Source: Ilumatobacter fluminis
Lineage (GTDB): Bacteria > Actinomycetota > Acidimicrobiia > Acidimicrobiales > Ilumatobacteraceae
Assembly: GCF_004364865.1 (NCBI RefSeq)
Contig: NZ_SOAU01000001.1
Span: 4,434,001 to 4,498,000 of the forward strand
Reading direction: 5' to 3'
DNA: 64,000 nucleotides
Part shown: positions 7,538-16,500 of the stretch, in pieces
How the letters are laid out: each line of letters begins with the position of its first letter
Position numbering within the stretch: the first letter of the stretch is position 1
The notes under the pieces: generated by a model
What the model saw: only the letters and a program-made list of their open reading frames with translations
Databases searched by the model: none
What the model was told of the DNA's origin: nothing
Position numbers and translations under genes: made by a program

Positions 7538-10500
7538 TCAGCCGGCGGCTGAACCAACGGCGGTGGCGGTGAGTGCGGACGCGCTGTCGGCGGTGCCGAA
7601 GGGGCCGAGGTCGACGACCACGTCGACGTTCCAGGTGATGGCGGCCGGATCACTCGTGTCGAGGTTCTGGGCTTCGTAGAAGTCGGTCGAGCCGAGGGTG
7701 ATGTCGCTGCACAGCAGGGCCGGTCCCTGGCAGTCGACGACGGTCTGGCTCCCGGTGCCGGTCGTCAGGTCGACGTTGCCGGTCGTGTAGATGTTGCCGA
7801 CGCCGAGCGCGTTGTCGACCCGCTGGTCGATGGCGAACGTGAGCTGATCGCCCTCGACCACCACGTCGCCCGAGTACTCGTAGACCGAGTCGGCGACGTC
7901 GGAGTCACGCCCGACGAGCGACCCGGTGCCGCTGATCGTGTGGGTCGCGTCGTCGAGCCCGGTGAACGGCAGCGGTGCGACCGGCACCCGCAGGTCGTGC
8001 CAGCGCTTGGCGACGTACAGCTGTGCATTGTCGCGGAAGGCGACGAGCGCGGGCTCGTCCGCGAGGAACTCGTCCCACGGCGTCGCGAACGCCTCGACGG
8101 TCACGTCGTTCACGACCCGCACCGGCACATCGAGTGTCTCGGCGTCGTAGTACACCTTGTCGCACACGCCGAACGTCGAGCAGACGACGTCGCCGGCCTC
8201 GATCCAGTCGAGGGTGAGTTCGGCGTCGGTCGTGGTCGACGTGTCGAGCACGGCGACGAACTCGATCTCGCGGTCGCCGACGGTCGTGGTGATCGTGTCG
8301 CCGTCGACGCCGTGTTCGACCACGCTCGGCAGTTCGATCACGCTCGCCGAGTCGAACGCCACGTCCTCGGTCGACCGCTCGATCACGACCATCGACGGTC
8401 GGCCGCTGCCGTCGTCGGTGTGGACGATCCACTCGGCCCGGACACCCTCGGGCGAGTGGGCGATCTCGGTGACGGCGAGGGTGAGGTAGTGGGCCTCGTC
8501 GCCGTCCTCCACGACCCGGATCGGGATCAGCTCGTGTCCGAGTGGCAGGTCGATGGCCTCGGCGAAGCCGTCGGGGTCGGTGATCTCGACGTGGTAGTAG
8601 GTCGACGGCACGTCGGTGTTCTCCACCACGTACGGCACCAACGCGTCGGCCTCGCCGCGGAACAGTTGCTCGACGGCCTTGCGCATCAGGCCGACCTGGT
8701 GGCCGTTGTTCTTGAACGCGTACAGCTCGTCGAGCCACTCCGGTGTGATGTCGAGATGGTCGGAGTCGAGGTTCGCCATCGGGGAGGCGACGTACTCGAG
8801 AGTGTTGACGTAGTAGACGGCGTCCTTCGCCTCGGGCTTCAGGTACTGCGACCATCGCGACACGTCGGTGTACTCGAGCTGGTCGACGTCGACGAAGTAG
8901 GCGTCGTGGTTGAAGGTGGTGGCGTTGTAGAGCACGCGGTCGGACACGCCGTGCGCCCAGTAGATGTAGTCGTTGCCGATCGCCATCTCACGGGTGAAGC
9001 GGGCGACCTCGTTCACGTCGGGGTCGGGCACCGGGAACGTCGACTCGAAGACCGCGACAGCCGTGCCGTCGTCGTCGAACCGTTCGACACTGCTCACGAC
9101 CACACCGTCGATCAGCTGGTGCGACAGCGGTTCGGCGGGCGTGAGCAGGTTGCCCGCGTCGGCCGACACCTCTTCGGCCAGCGCCTCGACGACGAAGAAG
9201 CGGGGCCGCTCACCGGCGTTCGGGTCGGCGCCGTCGGGCCCGTGGACGAACACGTCCCACTCGGCTCGTGCGCCACCGACGATCATGCCGCCGCCTCCGT
9301 TGTAGAGGTTGAGGGCGAGGAAGTACTCGCCGTCGGGGTCGTCGCTCTCGAGGAAGCGGGTCGGGGCGAGGCGGAAGCCGTCGGGTAGTTCGTTCTGTTC
9401 GAACGCCTCGCGGGCGGCGTCGTCGACGAACTCCCAGCGGATGTACACGGAGCCGGGTGACGGCGGTTCATCGTCGAGTTCGCTCTTGACGAGGAAGTTG
9501 AACCACGCCGCGTTGCCCGGGTCGAACACGTCCTCGGCGTAGTCGTGCGCCTCCATCCCGACGAACAGCTTCTTCCAGAGGTTGCGCAACTCGGCGAGCT
9601 GGTCGGGGGTCGGGGCAAGCGGTGTCGGCGGGATGGTGACGACGACCTGCTCGAGGTCACCCGCCGCGGGCGACGCGAGCGAGAGCGGCGTCGCGGTGGG
9701 AGGATCGGCCTGCTGGGCGTTCCGGTCGAGTGCGTTGTAGGCCTCGACGAACTCGGCGGCGTTCGATGTGTGGAACACCACCTCGCCGCTGATCGCACCG
9801 TCGTCGATGTCGAGCGCACCGCTCATCGCCGCTGCGCCGCGCAGCGACCGGTCGGCCTCGACGTCGTCGTACAGGGCAGGCAGGCCGACGACGAACGACA
9901 GGTCGGCATCGGGGTCGAGCGCGGCGAGGTACGGCGTCAGTTCACCGCTGGTCCGGTCGGCGGCGGCGACGGCGTCGACGGCCGCAGCCGTGCTGCCGAC
10001 GACGAGCACGCCTCCGGGGAGCACCGTCACCTGATCGCTCGCCTCGTCGATCGTCGATGCGTCGGCGCTGTCGGACAGCGACGCGAGCGCGAAGGTCCCG
10101 ACTATCGGGTCGGTGGTCCGCCCGATCCACCAGGGCCCGTCGACCACCGATGCGTCGACCAGTTCGACAATCCACTCGAGGTCGCCGGTCAGATCGTCGA
10201 AGGCGGGGTCGGTGGCGCCGTCGAAGGCGGATGGATCGGCGACGACTGCCACGCTGCGCGTGTCTGCCGGAAGGAGGGTGACGAGCTCGACCGGGCCGTC
10301 GTCCGCCGGATCGCTCGCGTCCGCCTCGGTCGTAATCGGCAGCGTCGACGCAGCAGCCGTGTTCGGCGTCGTGGTCTCGGGTGAGGTGGCGTCGGGTGTG
10401 GCGTCGACGTCCGTCGACGTGGCGTCGGGCCCAGCATCAGCGGCGTCATCCGAGTCACCGGAGCAGGCGGAGGCGACCACGACGGCGAGGGCGAGCGCGA

Positions 10501-10540
10501 GCGAGATGCGCCGTGTCCGGGCGCGACGAAGAGCCGACAT
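7538..10540 (-). CDS. Large secreted lipoprotein of unknown function with an internal duplication
   Basis: 1000 residues. A lipoprotein signal peptide (RRISLALALAVVVASACSG, C26) is followed by a low-complexity Thr/Asp/Ala linker to about residue 95. The rest is an acidic, soluble, beta-rich ectodomain. Two segments look homologous, at about 383-485 and 658-755: each starts PDGF, has a Y-L-x-L strand, then R.EW..H..DG, RP..VV.E and a VV....D strand. The C-terminal 150 residues hold Cys pairs and repeated short strands (SGTGSLVG, YTTGNVDLTTGTGS). I do not recognise a family. It should be tethered on the outer face of the cytoplasmic membrane. Confidence 0.8.
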   Translation of the reverse strand: MSALRRARTRRISLALALAVVVASACSGDSDDAADAGPDATSTDVDATPDATSPETTTPNTAAASTLPITTEADASDPADDGPVELVTLLPADTRSVAVVADPSAFDGATDPAFDDLTGDLEWIVELVDASVVDGPWWIGRTTDPIVGTFALASLSDSADASTIDEASDQVTVLPGGVLVVGSTAAAVDAVAAADRTSGELTPYLAALDPDADLSFVVGLPALYDDVEADRSLRGAAAMSGALDIDDGAISGEVVFHTSNAAEFVEAYNALDRNAQQADPPTATPLSLASPAAGDLEQVVVTIPPTPLAPTPDQLAELRNLWKKLFVGMEAHDYAEDVFDPGNAAWFNFLVKSELDDEPPSPGSVYIRWEFVDDAAREAFEQNELPDGFRLAPTRFLESDDPDGEYFLALNLYNGGGGMIVGGARAEWDVFVHGPDGADPNAGERPRFFVVEALAEEVSADAGNLLTPAEPLSHQLIDGVVVSSVERFDDDGTAVAVFESTFPVPDPDVNEVARFTREMAIGNDYIYWAHGVSDRVLYNATTFNHDAYFVDVDQLEYTDVSRWSQYLKPEAKDAVYYVNTLEYVASPMANLDSDHLDITPEWLDELYAFKNNGHQVGLMRKAVEQLFRGEADALVPYVVENTDVPSTYYHVEITDPDGFAEAIDLPLGHELIPIRVVEDGDEAHYLTLAVTEIAHSPEGVRAEWIVHTDDGSGRPSMVVIERSTEDVAFDSASVIELPSVVEHGVDGDTITTTVGDREIEFVAVLDTSTTTDAELTLDWIEAGDVVCSTFGVCDKVYYDAETLDVPVRVVNDVTVEAFATPWDEFLADEPALVAFRDNAQLYVAKRWHDLRVPVAPLPFTGLDDATHTISGTGSLVGRDSDVADSVYEYSGDVVVEGDQLTFAIDQRVDNALGVGNIYTTGNVDLTTGTGSQTVVDCQGPALLCSDITLGSTDFYEAQNLDTSDPAAITWNVDVVVDLGPFGTADSASALTATAVGSAAG

Positions 10541-10722
10541 GTTCGACCACTACGGATCGAGCCCCGATTCTGGATCACGAATCCCACGACAGGTTCGGAG
10601 CCACGCCACCGCAGAAGCGAGCTCGACATCTCAGCGGTGACGATGATCCGGACGCGCGTCGACACGGCGTCTGCGACGACGGCCGCCGGGCACGATTGGT
10701 GCTGTGATCGGCCCCGGCGGAG

Positions 10723-11745
10723 CTAGGTCGTGGTCGAGGCTCGGCGCTGTTCGGCGTCGGGGCCGATGGCCAGGACGATGGCACCGAGGCGCTGTTCGGT
10801 GTCGACGAGCCGGTGAGCTTCGGCGACCTGCTCCATCGGCAGGACCCGATCGACGATGCCGACCAGATGACCCTCGTCGACCATGGCAGCCAGTTCGGTG
10901 AACGCTGCCCGACTCTCCCCGTCAGTCGCGGTCTGGATCCGGTCGTCGGTGAGCGGCAGCCTCGACGCTCGGAGCATCGTCGTGAACCGCGGGTTGCCGC
11001 TCACGTAGCGACCGTCGGGCCCGAGTAGGGCGAGCATGCGCCGGATCGGCGTGGACGGCACCATGTCGAAGATCACGTCGTAGCGGTCGTCGAGCGTGGC
11101 CAGATCGGTGGCCTGGTAGTCGACGAAGGTGGTGGCGCCCATCGAGCGCACGAACGACTCCTTGTGGGCGGCGTCGACACCGGTGACCTCAGCGCCCAAC
11201 ATCCGTGCGATCTGCACGCCGTACGCGCCGATGACGCCGCCGGCACCGTTGACCAACACCGTGTCGCCGGCGCCGACCTGTGCCCGGCGGAGCCCGTTGA
11301 GTGCGTTGCACGCCCCCAGCGGAAGGGCTGCCGCTTCGGCGAACGTCATCGTTGCCGGCTTCGGCGCGATGGTCGCCTTGGCGGGAAGAACGAGGTGTTC
11401 GCCGTACGAGCCGAGTCGGAGGCCGGTGGTTCCGTAGACCTCGTCGCCGACCTCGAAGTCCGTGACGTCGGCGCCGACGGCCTCGATCACCCCGGCGAAG
11501 TAGAGACCGAGTACGGGCCGTCGTGGCCGGCGAACGCCGAGCACCAGCCGCATCGGCACCGACAACCATGACGCACTGAACGAGCAGCTGCGCATCTCGG
11601 TGTCCGACTTGCACGCTTCCGCCGCCTGCACCCGGATCGACACCTGGTCGTCAGCCGGCTGTGGCCGTTCCACCTCGCTGATCGACAAGACCTCCGGCCC
11701 GCCGTACGAGTCGTAGGTGATCGCCGTCATGGAGGTGTCGCTCAT
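10723..11745 (-). CDS. Zinc-independent MDR-family NAD(P)-dependent oxidoreductase (quinone reductase-like)
   Basis: A 340-residue medium-chain dehydrogenase/reductase. The N-terminal GroES-like half begins ITYDSYGGPEVLSISEVERP. The Rossmann half carries VLVNGAGGVIGAYGVQIARMLGA, the NAD(P)-binding loop of the quinone oxidoreductase-like branch. The Cys and His ligands of zinc alcohol dehydrogenases are not in their usual places, so a catalytic zinc is unlikely. The substrate cannot be named; relatives reduce quinones, enones or acyl intermediates. It is a single gene with no close operon partner. An alternative ATG lies five codons inside. Confidence 0.85.
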   Translation of the reverse strand: MSDTSMTAITYDSYGGPEVLSISEVERPQPADDQVSIRVQAAEACKSDTEMRSCSFSASWLSVPMRLVLGVRRPRRPVLGLYFAGVIEAVGADVTDFEVGDEVYGTTGLRLGSYGEHLVLPAKATIAPKPATMTFAEAAALPLGACNALNGLRRAQVGAGDTVLVNGAGGVIGAYGVQIARMLGAEVTGVDAAHKESFVRSMGATTFVDYQATDLATLDDRYDVIFDMVPSTPIRRMLALLGPDGRYVSGNPRFTTMLRASRLPLTDDRIQTATDGESRAAFTELAAMVDEGHLVGIVDRVLPMEQVAEAHRLVDTEQRLGAIVLAIGPDAEQRRASTTT

Positions 11746-11816
11746 CGAATCATCGTACGGGCGCCCACCTGGCGGGTTCGCGTGAGATCACGCTGTCGGT
11801 CGGCTCGCTCCTCGGG

Positions 11817-12098
11817 CTACTTCGTCGTCATCGGACGAACGAAGCCGTCGACGCGTGCCTCGCACCGCCAACAGCGAGCGATCGGGTCGAGGTCGTCGAG
11901 GTGGACGGACAATCTCGGCGGGAGCACGATCTCGGACTTGCCGCCCTTGACCGGCACTCGAATCGCGACGTCGTTCGAACCCGACGCCCTCTCGACCCGC
12001 GTGACGCGTCCGGGGAGCAGCGGCGCACGGGCGTCGGTCTCGTCGTGGACGAGGACGCGATCGCCGACCTGCAGGGCGTTCCAGTCGAGCCGGTTCAT
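11817..12098 (-). CDS. Small CWRC-motif protein, paralogue 1
   Basis: A 93-residue protein without a recognised domain. It opens MNRLDWNALQVGDRVLVHDE, reads as a small beta barrel-like segment (GRVTRVE, VAIRVPV), and ends with C76-W-R-C79 in ARCWRCEARV, which could be half of a metal site. The gene at 12605-12898 encodes a relative with WNALRTGDRVVVHDD at the N terminus and CWRCSA near the C terminus. The start codon overlaps the stop of the upstream micro-ORF (ATGA), which implies translational coupling and decides the start. Confidence 0.75.
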   Translation of the reverse strand: MNRLDWNALQVGDRVLVHDETDARAPLLPGRVTRVERASGSNDVAIRVPVKGGKSEIVLPPRLSVHLDDLDPIARCWRCEARVDGFVRPMTTK

Positions 12099-12262
12099 GC
12101 GGCGATCCGATCGGTCGCCGCTCGCCGGACCATCACCCACGGGTAGCCGATGAGTGTGATGGGAGCGGCAGGAGTCGGGGCCGCGGCCGCGGCCCCGACC
12201 TCGTCGGGGCCGATGTCGGGACGCCCGGCAGCGACCGGGTCGGTGGACGGAAGGATGGACAT
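12095..12262 (-). CDS. Micro-ORF (55 aa) translationally coupled to CWRC paralogue 1
   Basis: Encodes MSILPSTDPVAAGRPDIGP and a proline/alanine-rich remainder ending RRAATDRIAA. The start at 12262 is preceded by GAGGAG six bases upstream, a strong ribosome site. The stop overlaps the ATG of the next gene by 4 bases. No domain is recognised. It could be a small functional partner or a leader peptide that sets the translation of the 93-residue protein. Confidence 0.6.
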   Translation of the reverse strand: MSILPSTDPVAAGRPDIGPDEVGAAAAAPTPAAPITLIGYPWVMVRRAATDRIAA

Positions 12263-12503
12263 GGTGACTCCTCGAACCTTGACGGCTCGGCCGAGGCGTC
12301 GGGCCTGCACCGAGCGACTGGCACTGCTGGCCGTCCTGCCCAGACGAGGCGACTCATCCCGAGAAGCAGCACTGTAGCCCCTTTCGACGACGCCGGTTCG
12401 TCGAAGGGTGTAGGTTGATGTCAGGCGCCGTGTTCGTGAGCTGGACGGTCGTTCGACCTACGCCCGACGCACCGACTCGACGACGAGATGCGAGGAGCGT
12501 GCC
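12263..12503. other. Divergent intergenic region between the two micro-ORF/CWRC pairs
   Basis: These 241 bases separate two divergently transcribed two-gene units and should hold both promoters. I see no long ORF with a ribosome site and no perfect palindrome longer than 12 bases, and I could not place a -35/-10 pair with confidence. Confidence 0.4.
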
Positions 12504-12605
12504 ATGCCAGAGACCGTCCACCGTGACGTCGTCGTCCCGACCGACCGGATCGACCCGGCCGTCCGTGCGAGCGCCATCGAGCGAGCCGAAAGCGAGGTGT
12601 CGTGA
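12504..12605 (+). CDS. Micro-ORF (33 aa) translationally coupled to CWRC paralogue 2
   Basis: Reads MPETVHRDVVVPTDRIDPAV and ends ERAESEVS. AGGAG lies seven bases before the ATG. The TGA stop shares its last base with the ATG of the next gene (TGATG at 12603-12607). This mirrors the arrangement on the other strand, although the two micro-peptides show no clear sequence similarity. The function is unknown. Confidence 0.5.
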   Translation: MPETVHRDVVVPTDRIDPAVRASAIERAESEVS

Positions 12606-12898
12606 TGCTCGAGTTCCAGTGGAACGCACTCCGCACCGGTGACCGGGTGGTCGTCCACGACGATGCCGATCCGAGGTTCGGCCTCCACGACGCGACCGTC
12701 TCGATGGTCCGGACACGGTTCCCCGGTGCCAGCGAGATCGGCGTTCGGTGCGACGACCGACCGTCCGTCATGACACGACCGTGGCGGCACGCCGTCCACC
12801 TCGTTCCCCTGGAGGGCGATCCGGACTGCTGGCGGTGCTCGGCGTCGGCAACCAACGTGTCGCCAACCGCCGTGTCGGTGGCGCCGGCAGGGAGCTGA
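12605..12898 (+). CDS. Small CWRC-motif protein, paralogue 2
   Basis: A 97-residue protein related to the 93-residue product on the opposite strand. Both share WNAL..GDRV.VHD near the N terminus and CWRC (C75, C78 here) in the same relative place. The middle, SMVRTRFPGASEIGVRCDDR, matches the pattern seen in the paralogue. A GTG one codon earlier (12602) is an alternative start. Coupling to the preceding micro-ORF favours ATG 12605. No family is recognised; a metal-binding or nucleic-acid-binding role is only a guess from the CxxC and beta-rich look. Confidence 0.7.
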   Translation: MLEFQWNALRTGDRVVVHDDADPRFGLHDATVSMVRTRFPGASEIGVRCDDRPSVMTRPWRHAVHLVPLEGDPDCWRCSASATNVSPTAVSVAPAGS

Positions 12899-12976
12899 CC
12901 GCTCTCCGCACCGCAGCGGCGGGTGATCGGTTGGGCGAATGGCACGTCGACGCCGACGGGTGGCAACATCGGGGTC

Positions 12977-13438
12977 ATGACACGACCGTTCAAGGTGCTC
13001 GGGATCCAGCAGATCGCCATCGGTGGGCTCGACAAAGGAGCGCTGACCGGCCTGTGGTCGGGGTTGTTCGGCATCGAGAAGGTCGGCGACTACGTGAGCG
13101 AGTCGGAGAACGTCGACGAGGACATCCTGCGGCTCGGCTCGGGCCCGCACGCGGTCGAGATCGACCTGATGCAGCCGCTCGATCCGGAGCGCTCGCCGAA
13201 GGTCCACGTGCCGACACTCAACCACGTCGGATTGTGGATCGACGATCTGCCCGCCGCCGTCGAGTGGCTGACCGAGCAGGGCATGCGGTTCACGCCGGGC
13301 GGCATCCGCAAGGGTGCGTCGGGCTACGACGTGTGCTTCCTCCACCCGAAGGGCAACGACGAGACACCCCGCAGCGGAGAGGGCGTGCTGATCGAGCTCG
13401 TCCAGGCCCCGCCCGAGGTCGTCGCCGAACTCACCTGA
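12977..13438 (+). CDS. VOC-superfamily (glyoxalase-like) protein
   Basis: 153 residues with the paired beta-alpha-beta-beta-beta layout of vicinal oxygen chelate proteins. The first half contains [20 protein letters not shown] and [11 protein letters not shown]. The second has [22 protein letters not shown] and ends [10 protein letters not shown], where the Glu is the usual metal ligand. Such proteins include glyoxalase I, epimerases and dioxygenases; the first-half metal ligand pattern (QIAIG instead of HxA) is not canonical. The ATG at 12977 is preferred over an upstream in-frame start at 12923. Confidence 0.8.
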   Translation: MTRPFKVLGIQQIAIGGLDKGALTGLWSGLFGIEKVGDYVSESENVDEDILRLGSGPHAVEIDLMQPLDPERSPKVHVPTLNHVGLWIDDLPAAVEWLTEQGMRFTPGGIRKGASGYDVCFLHPKGNDETPRSGEGVLIELVQAPPEVVAELT

Positions 13439-13484
13439 CCGCCGGCCACCGGTTCGCCGGCACGCCCGCCCCCGACGCCGGCCC

Positions 13485-13556
13485 GGACGCCCAGTCGATG
13501 TAATCGCCTTCGGGTCCACCGGTGGACGCACAGGCGATGTAGTCCACCAGGAGTCC
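13485..13556. repeat. Pair of 33-bp palindromic repeats (family A, array 2)
   Basis: Units at 13485-13517 and 13524-13556 belong to the same family as the array at 7353-7514 and are joined by ACCGGT. They are more diverged at the centre (GATGTAATC, GATGTAGTC). The pair lies between the convergent VOC gene and the giant surface-protein gene, 13 bases beyond the latter's stop. Confidence 0.85.
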
Positions 13557-13568
13557 GCATTCCGCTGG

Positions 13569-16500
13569 TCAGCGGGGGCCGAGGTGGTAGCCGACGGTGT
13601 CGCCGAGGATGTGTGACTCCTCGAGGGTGAAGAAGCTGATCTGACCGCCGACGCCGAGCTGCAGCATCGCGGCGTTGGCCCGGACGTCCACCGGTACCTC
13701 GACGAAGTTGAGGGTCGAGGCGGTCGGCTGGGCCGGACCGCGTTCCCACGCCGTCAAGTGGCCGGGCCGGCTCCCGATGCCGGCGACGTTCAGCACGACC
13801 GACGCGGCGTCGGTCGGAATGGTCCCGACGCCGGCGAACTGCACGTCGATCGAGTCGCCACCGGCGACCTGGCCCTTCGGTCCGGGCACCGGTTCGGACG
13901 CTCGCGTGTCGAAGGTGCGCTCGGCCACGATCGGCACGAAGAGGCCGGCCACCGAGGGCTCCGCTTCAGGCCCGGTGATGTAGCCCGTGACGTCGCCGAG
14001 TGCGTGTGCACCGTGGGACGAGTAGATCGTGATCGCGCCGTCGTCTCCGATCGGCACGATGGCGAGGTTCGGTGCGGTCGTTCCCGCCGCGTCGAAGTTC
14101 ACGGTCGAGGTGCCGGGCAGATCGATCCCGGTCGGATAGGCGGTGAGGTGGCCCGGCGCGTCCGACAGCGTTCCCGTCACGTTGATCACGACCGCCGCCA
14201 CACCAGTGTCGGGCACCGATCCCACGCCGAGCACGGGAACGTCGATCGACCCGCCGGGTGCGATCTTGCCCTTCGGGCCCGGTGCGTCGGTGCCGGGTCG
14301 GGTGTCGAAGAACCGCTCGGGGGTGAGTGGGACGAATCGGCCGGCGGCGACCGGAGCGTCGGCGTCGACGTAGTAGCCGACGACGTCGGCCAGGAGGTCG
14401 ACGGCATCGAGCGAGTAGAGGCTGACCGTGCCGTCGGCGCCGACCGGCACCGTCACGAGATTCGGGCGTGTCTGACCGGCGGCGACGATGTTGATCGATG
14501 AAGCCATCGGTCGCTCCTCGCCACCGGGGTAGACGGTGACGTAGCCGGGGCCGGCTGCGTTGGTGGCCGTGACGTTCATGACGACCGCGACCGCATCGTC
14601 GGGGACCCCGACCGATCCGGTCACTTGGACGTCGATCGAGGCGTCGGGTCCGACGGCCCCCTTCGGTCCGGCTGCGGTCTCGCCGGGGCGGGTGTCGAAG
14701 AGGCGGGCCGGGTCGAGCGGGACGTAGCGGGCAGCGGCGTCGAGTTCGGACTCCGGCGACGTCACCGTCACCACCCCGTCGACGTAGACGATGGCGTAGT
14801 CGGGGTCGCTCGCACCCGTGCAGCGCGACACGTAGGAACCGACCGGGCTGGTGTCGGAGCTCGTCGACGAGCAGGTCGGGGCGAGGTCGAGGTCGGCTGC
14901 GGCGTCGCCGGGGGCGAACTCCCCGAAGATCGGGCTGACGGCGGGTGGTGCGGTGCCGGCTGAGTGCGACACCGACGATGCCGTGATCTGCAGTGGACGT
15001 GGCGTGACGTCGATGGTGACGCTGGCCGTGGCCGGCGCATAGGCGTCGTCGTCGGGCACGAAGGTGGCCGTCAGGGTGTGCGTGCCGGCAGGCAGGGTCG
15101 TGCCCGCGTCGGGCACGTAGGTGACGGTGCCGGCAACGGGTGCACCGGCAGCGAGCTGGTCATCGGACAGCGGCGTGCCGTAGACGATGGCGGCGGGTTC
15201 GGGCCACGTCAGCGTCGAACCCGACTCGAGGGTCACCGTTGCGATGTTCGACCACTGGTCGCCGTCGAACGCCTGGAAGGTGAACTCGTCGGTCCCGTCG
15301 AAGTCGGTGACCGGCCGGTAGGTGCGATCCGGTCCGGCACCTTCGAGGATCCCGTGCTTCGGCCCGTCGACGATCCGATAGGTGACGGGGTCGGTATCGG
15401 TGGCCGACAGGGCGATCGGGGTTCCGGTGGGAGCGTTGCCGTAGACCACATGCTGGTCGTCGGCGACGGGGGATGCGTCGATGACCGTCCACACGTGTGG
15501 TGTCGCGGTGCCGGTGGTGCCCGCCACAGTCGAGCGGACCTCGAAGCGGTGCGGGCCGTCGGCGAGCTCGTCGACGCTGGTCGGCGACGAACACGGCTCG
15601 AAGTCGGCACCGTCGAGACGGCACTCGAATGTTGATCCGGGCTCGGACGAGAACGAGAACGTCGCCGTCCGTTCGGTCGTCGGGTCCTCCGGCGGGGTAC
15701 CGAACTCGACCTGCGGACCCGACGGCGTCACCGTCCACTCCCAGCTGGCGGGAGTGAGGTCCGCGTACCCCGAGGAGTCCACCGCTGCCACCTCGACGCG
15801 ATGGTCGCCGCTGCTGAGTCCGTGGACCGTCCAGTGGTCCGGGCACGGCTCCGGGTCGCTGCCGTCCAGACTGCACGTCGCCGCGACGACCTCGTTGCTG
15901 CCTGCGAGTTTGTCCAACTCGAACGTCGCGTCGGTCGAGTTCGTCGTTCCGGGCGGACCGCTGACGATCGTCGTGTCGGGGCGTTCGAAGTTCGGGTCGT
16001 CCGGATCGAGATCGACGGTCGCCGACTCCGAAACCGTCATCGACCGGCCGGCGAGGTCGCTGGCCCGAACCTGTACCCGGAGCGCCGACCCATCGGCGTC
16101 GGGTACGGCCAGTGCGCCGCGCCAGCCGCTTGCATCGACGATCACGTCGGTCCAGTCACCGTCGTCGACCTTGATCTCGACCGAGGCGATGGTCCCGTCG
16201 TCGGAGACGTCGCCGTCGAACCTGATGACGTCGCTGCCGAGGCCCCAGGTGTCGTCCGTCGTGATCGGGGACGAGTCGAACGAGACGTCCGGCACCTGGG
16301 TGTCGGCGAAGAAGGACACCGGCGTCGCCGTCGCCGTGGCGCCGACCCAGTCCTCGACCGTGAGTTCGAGGGTGTGATGCCCTCCGGCGACGTCGACCGG
16401 AATCAGGTCGGCGAAGCTGGTGATCTCCCCATCGGCGAAGTCGCGGCGTTCGACCTCGATGCCGTCGACGGTCACGACCAACGACCGGATCGAAGCGGCG

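Noticed and set aside
7940-9388. Plus-strand open frame of 482 codons over the 1000-residue lipoprotein
   Set aside because: Composition is Val/Gly/Asp/Arg-rich shadow, while the minus strand has a signal peptide and coherent domains.
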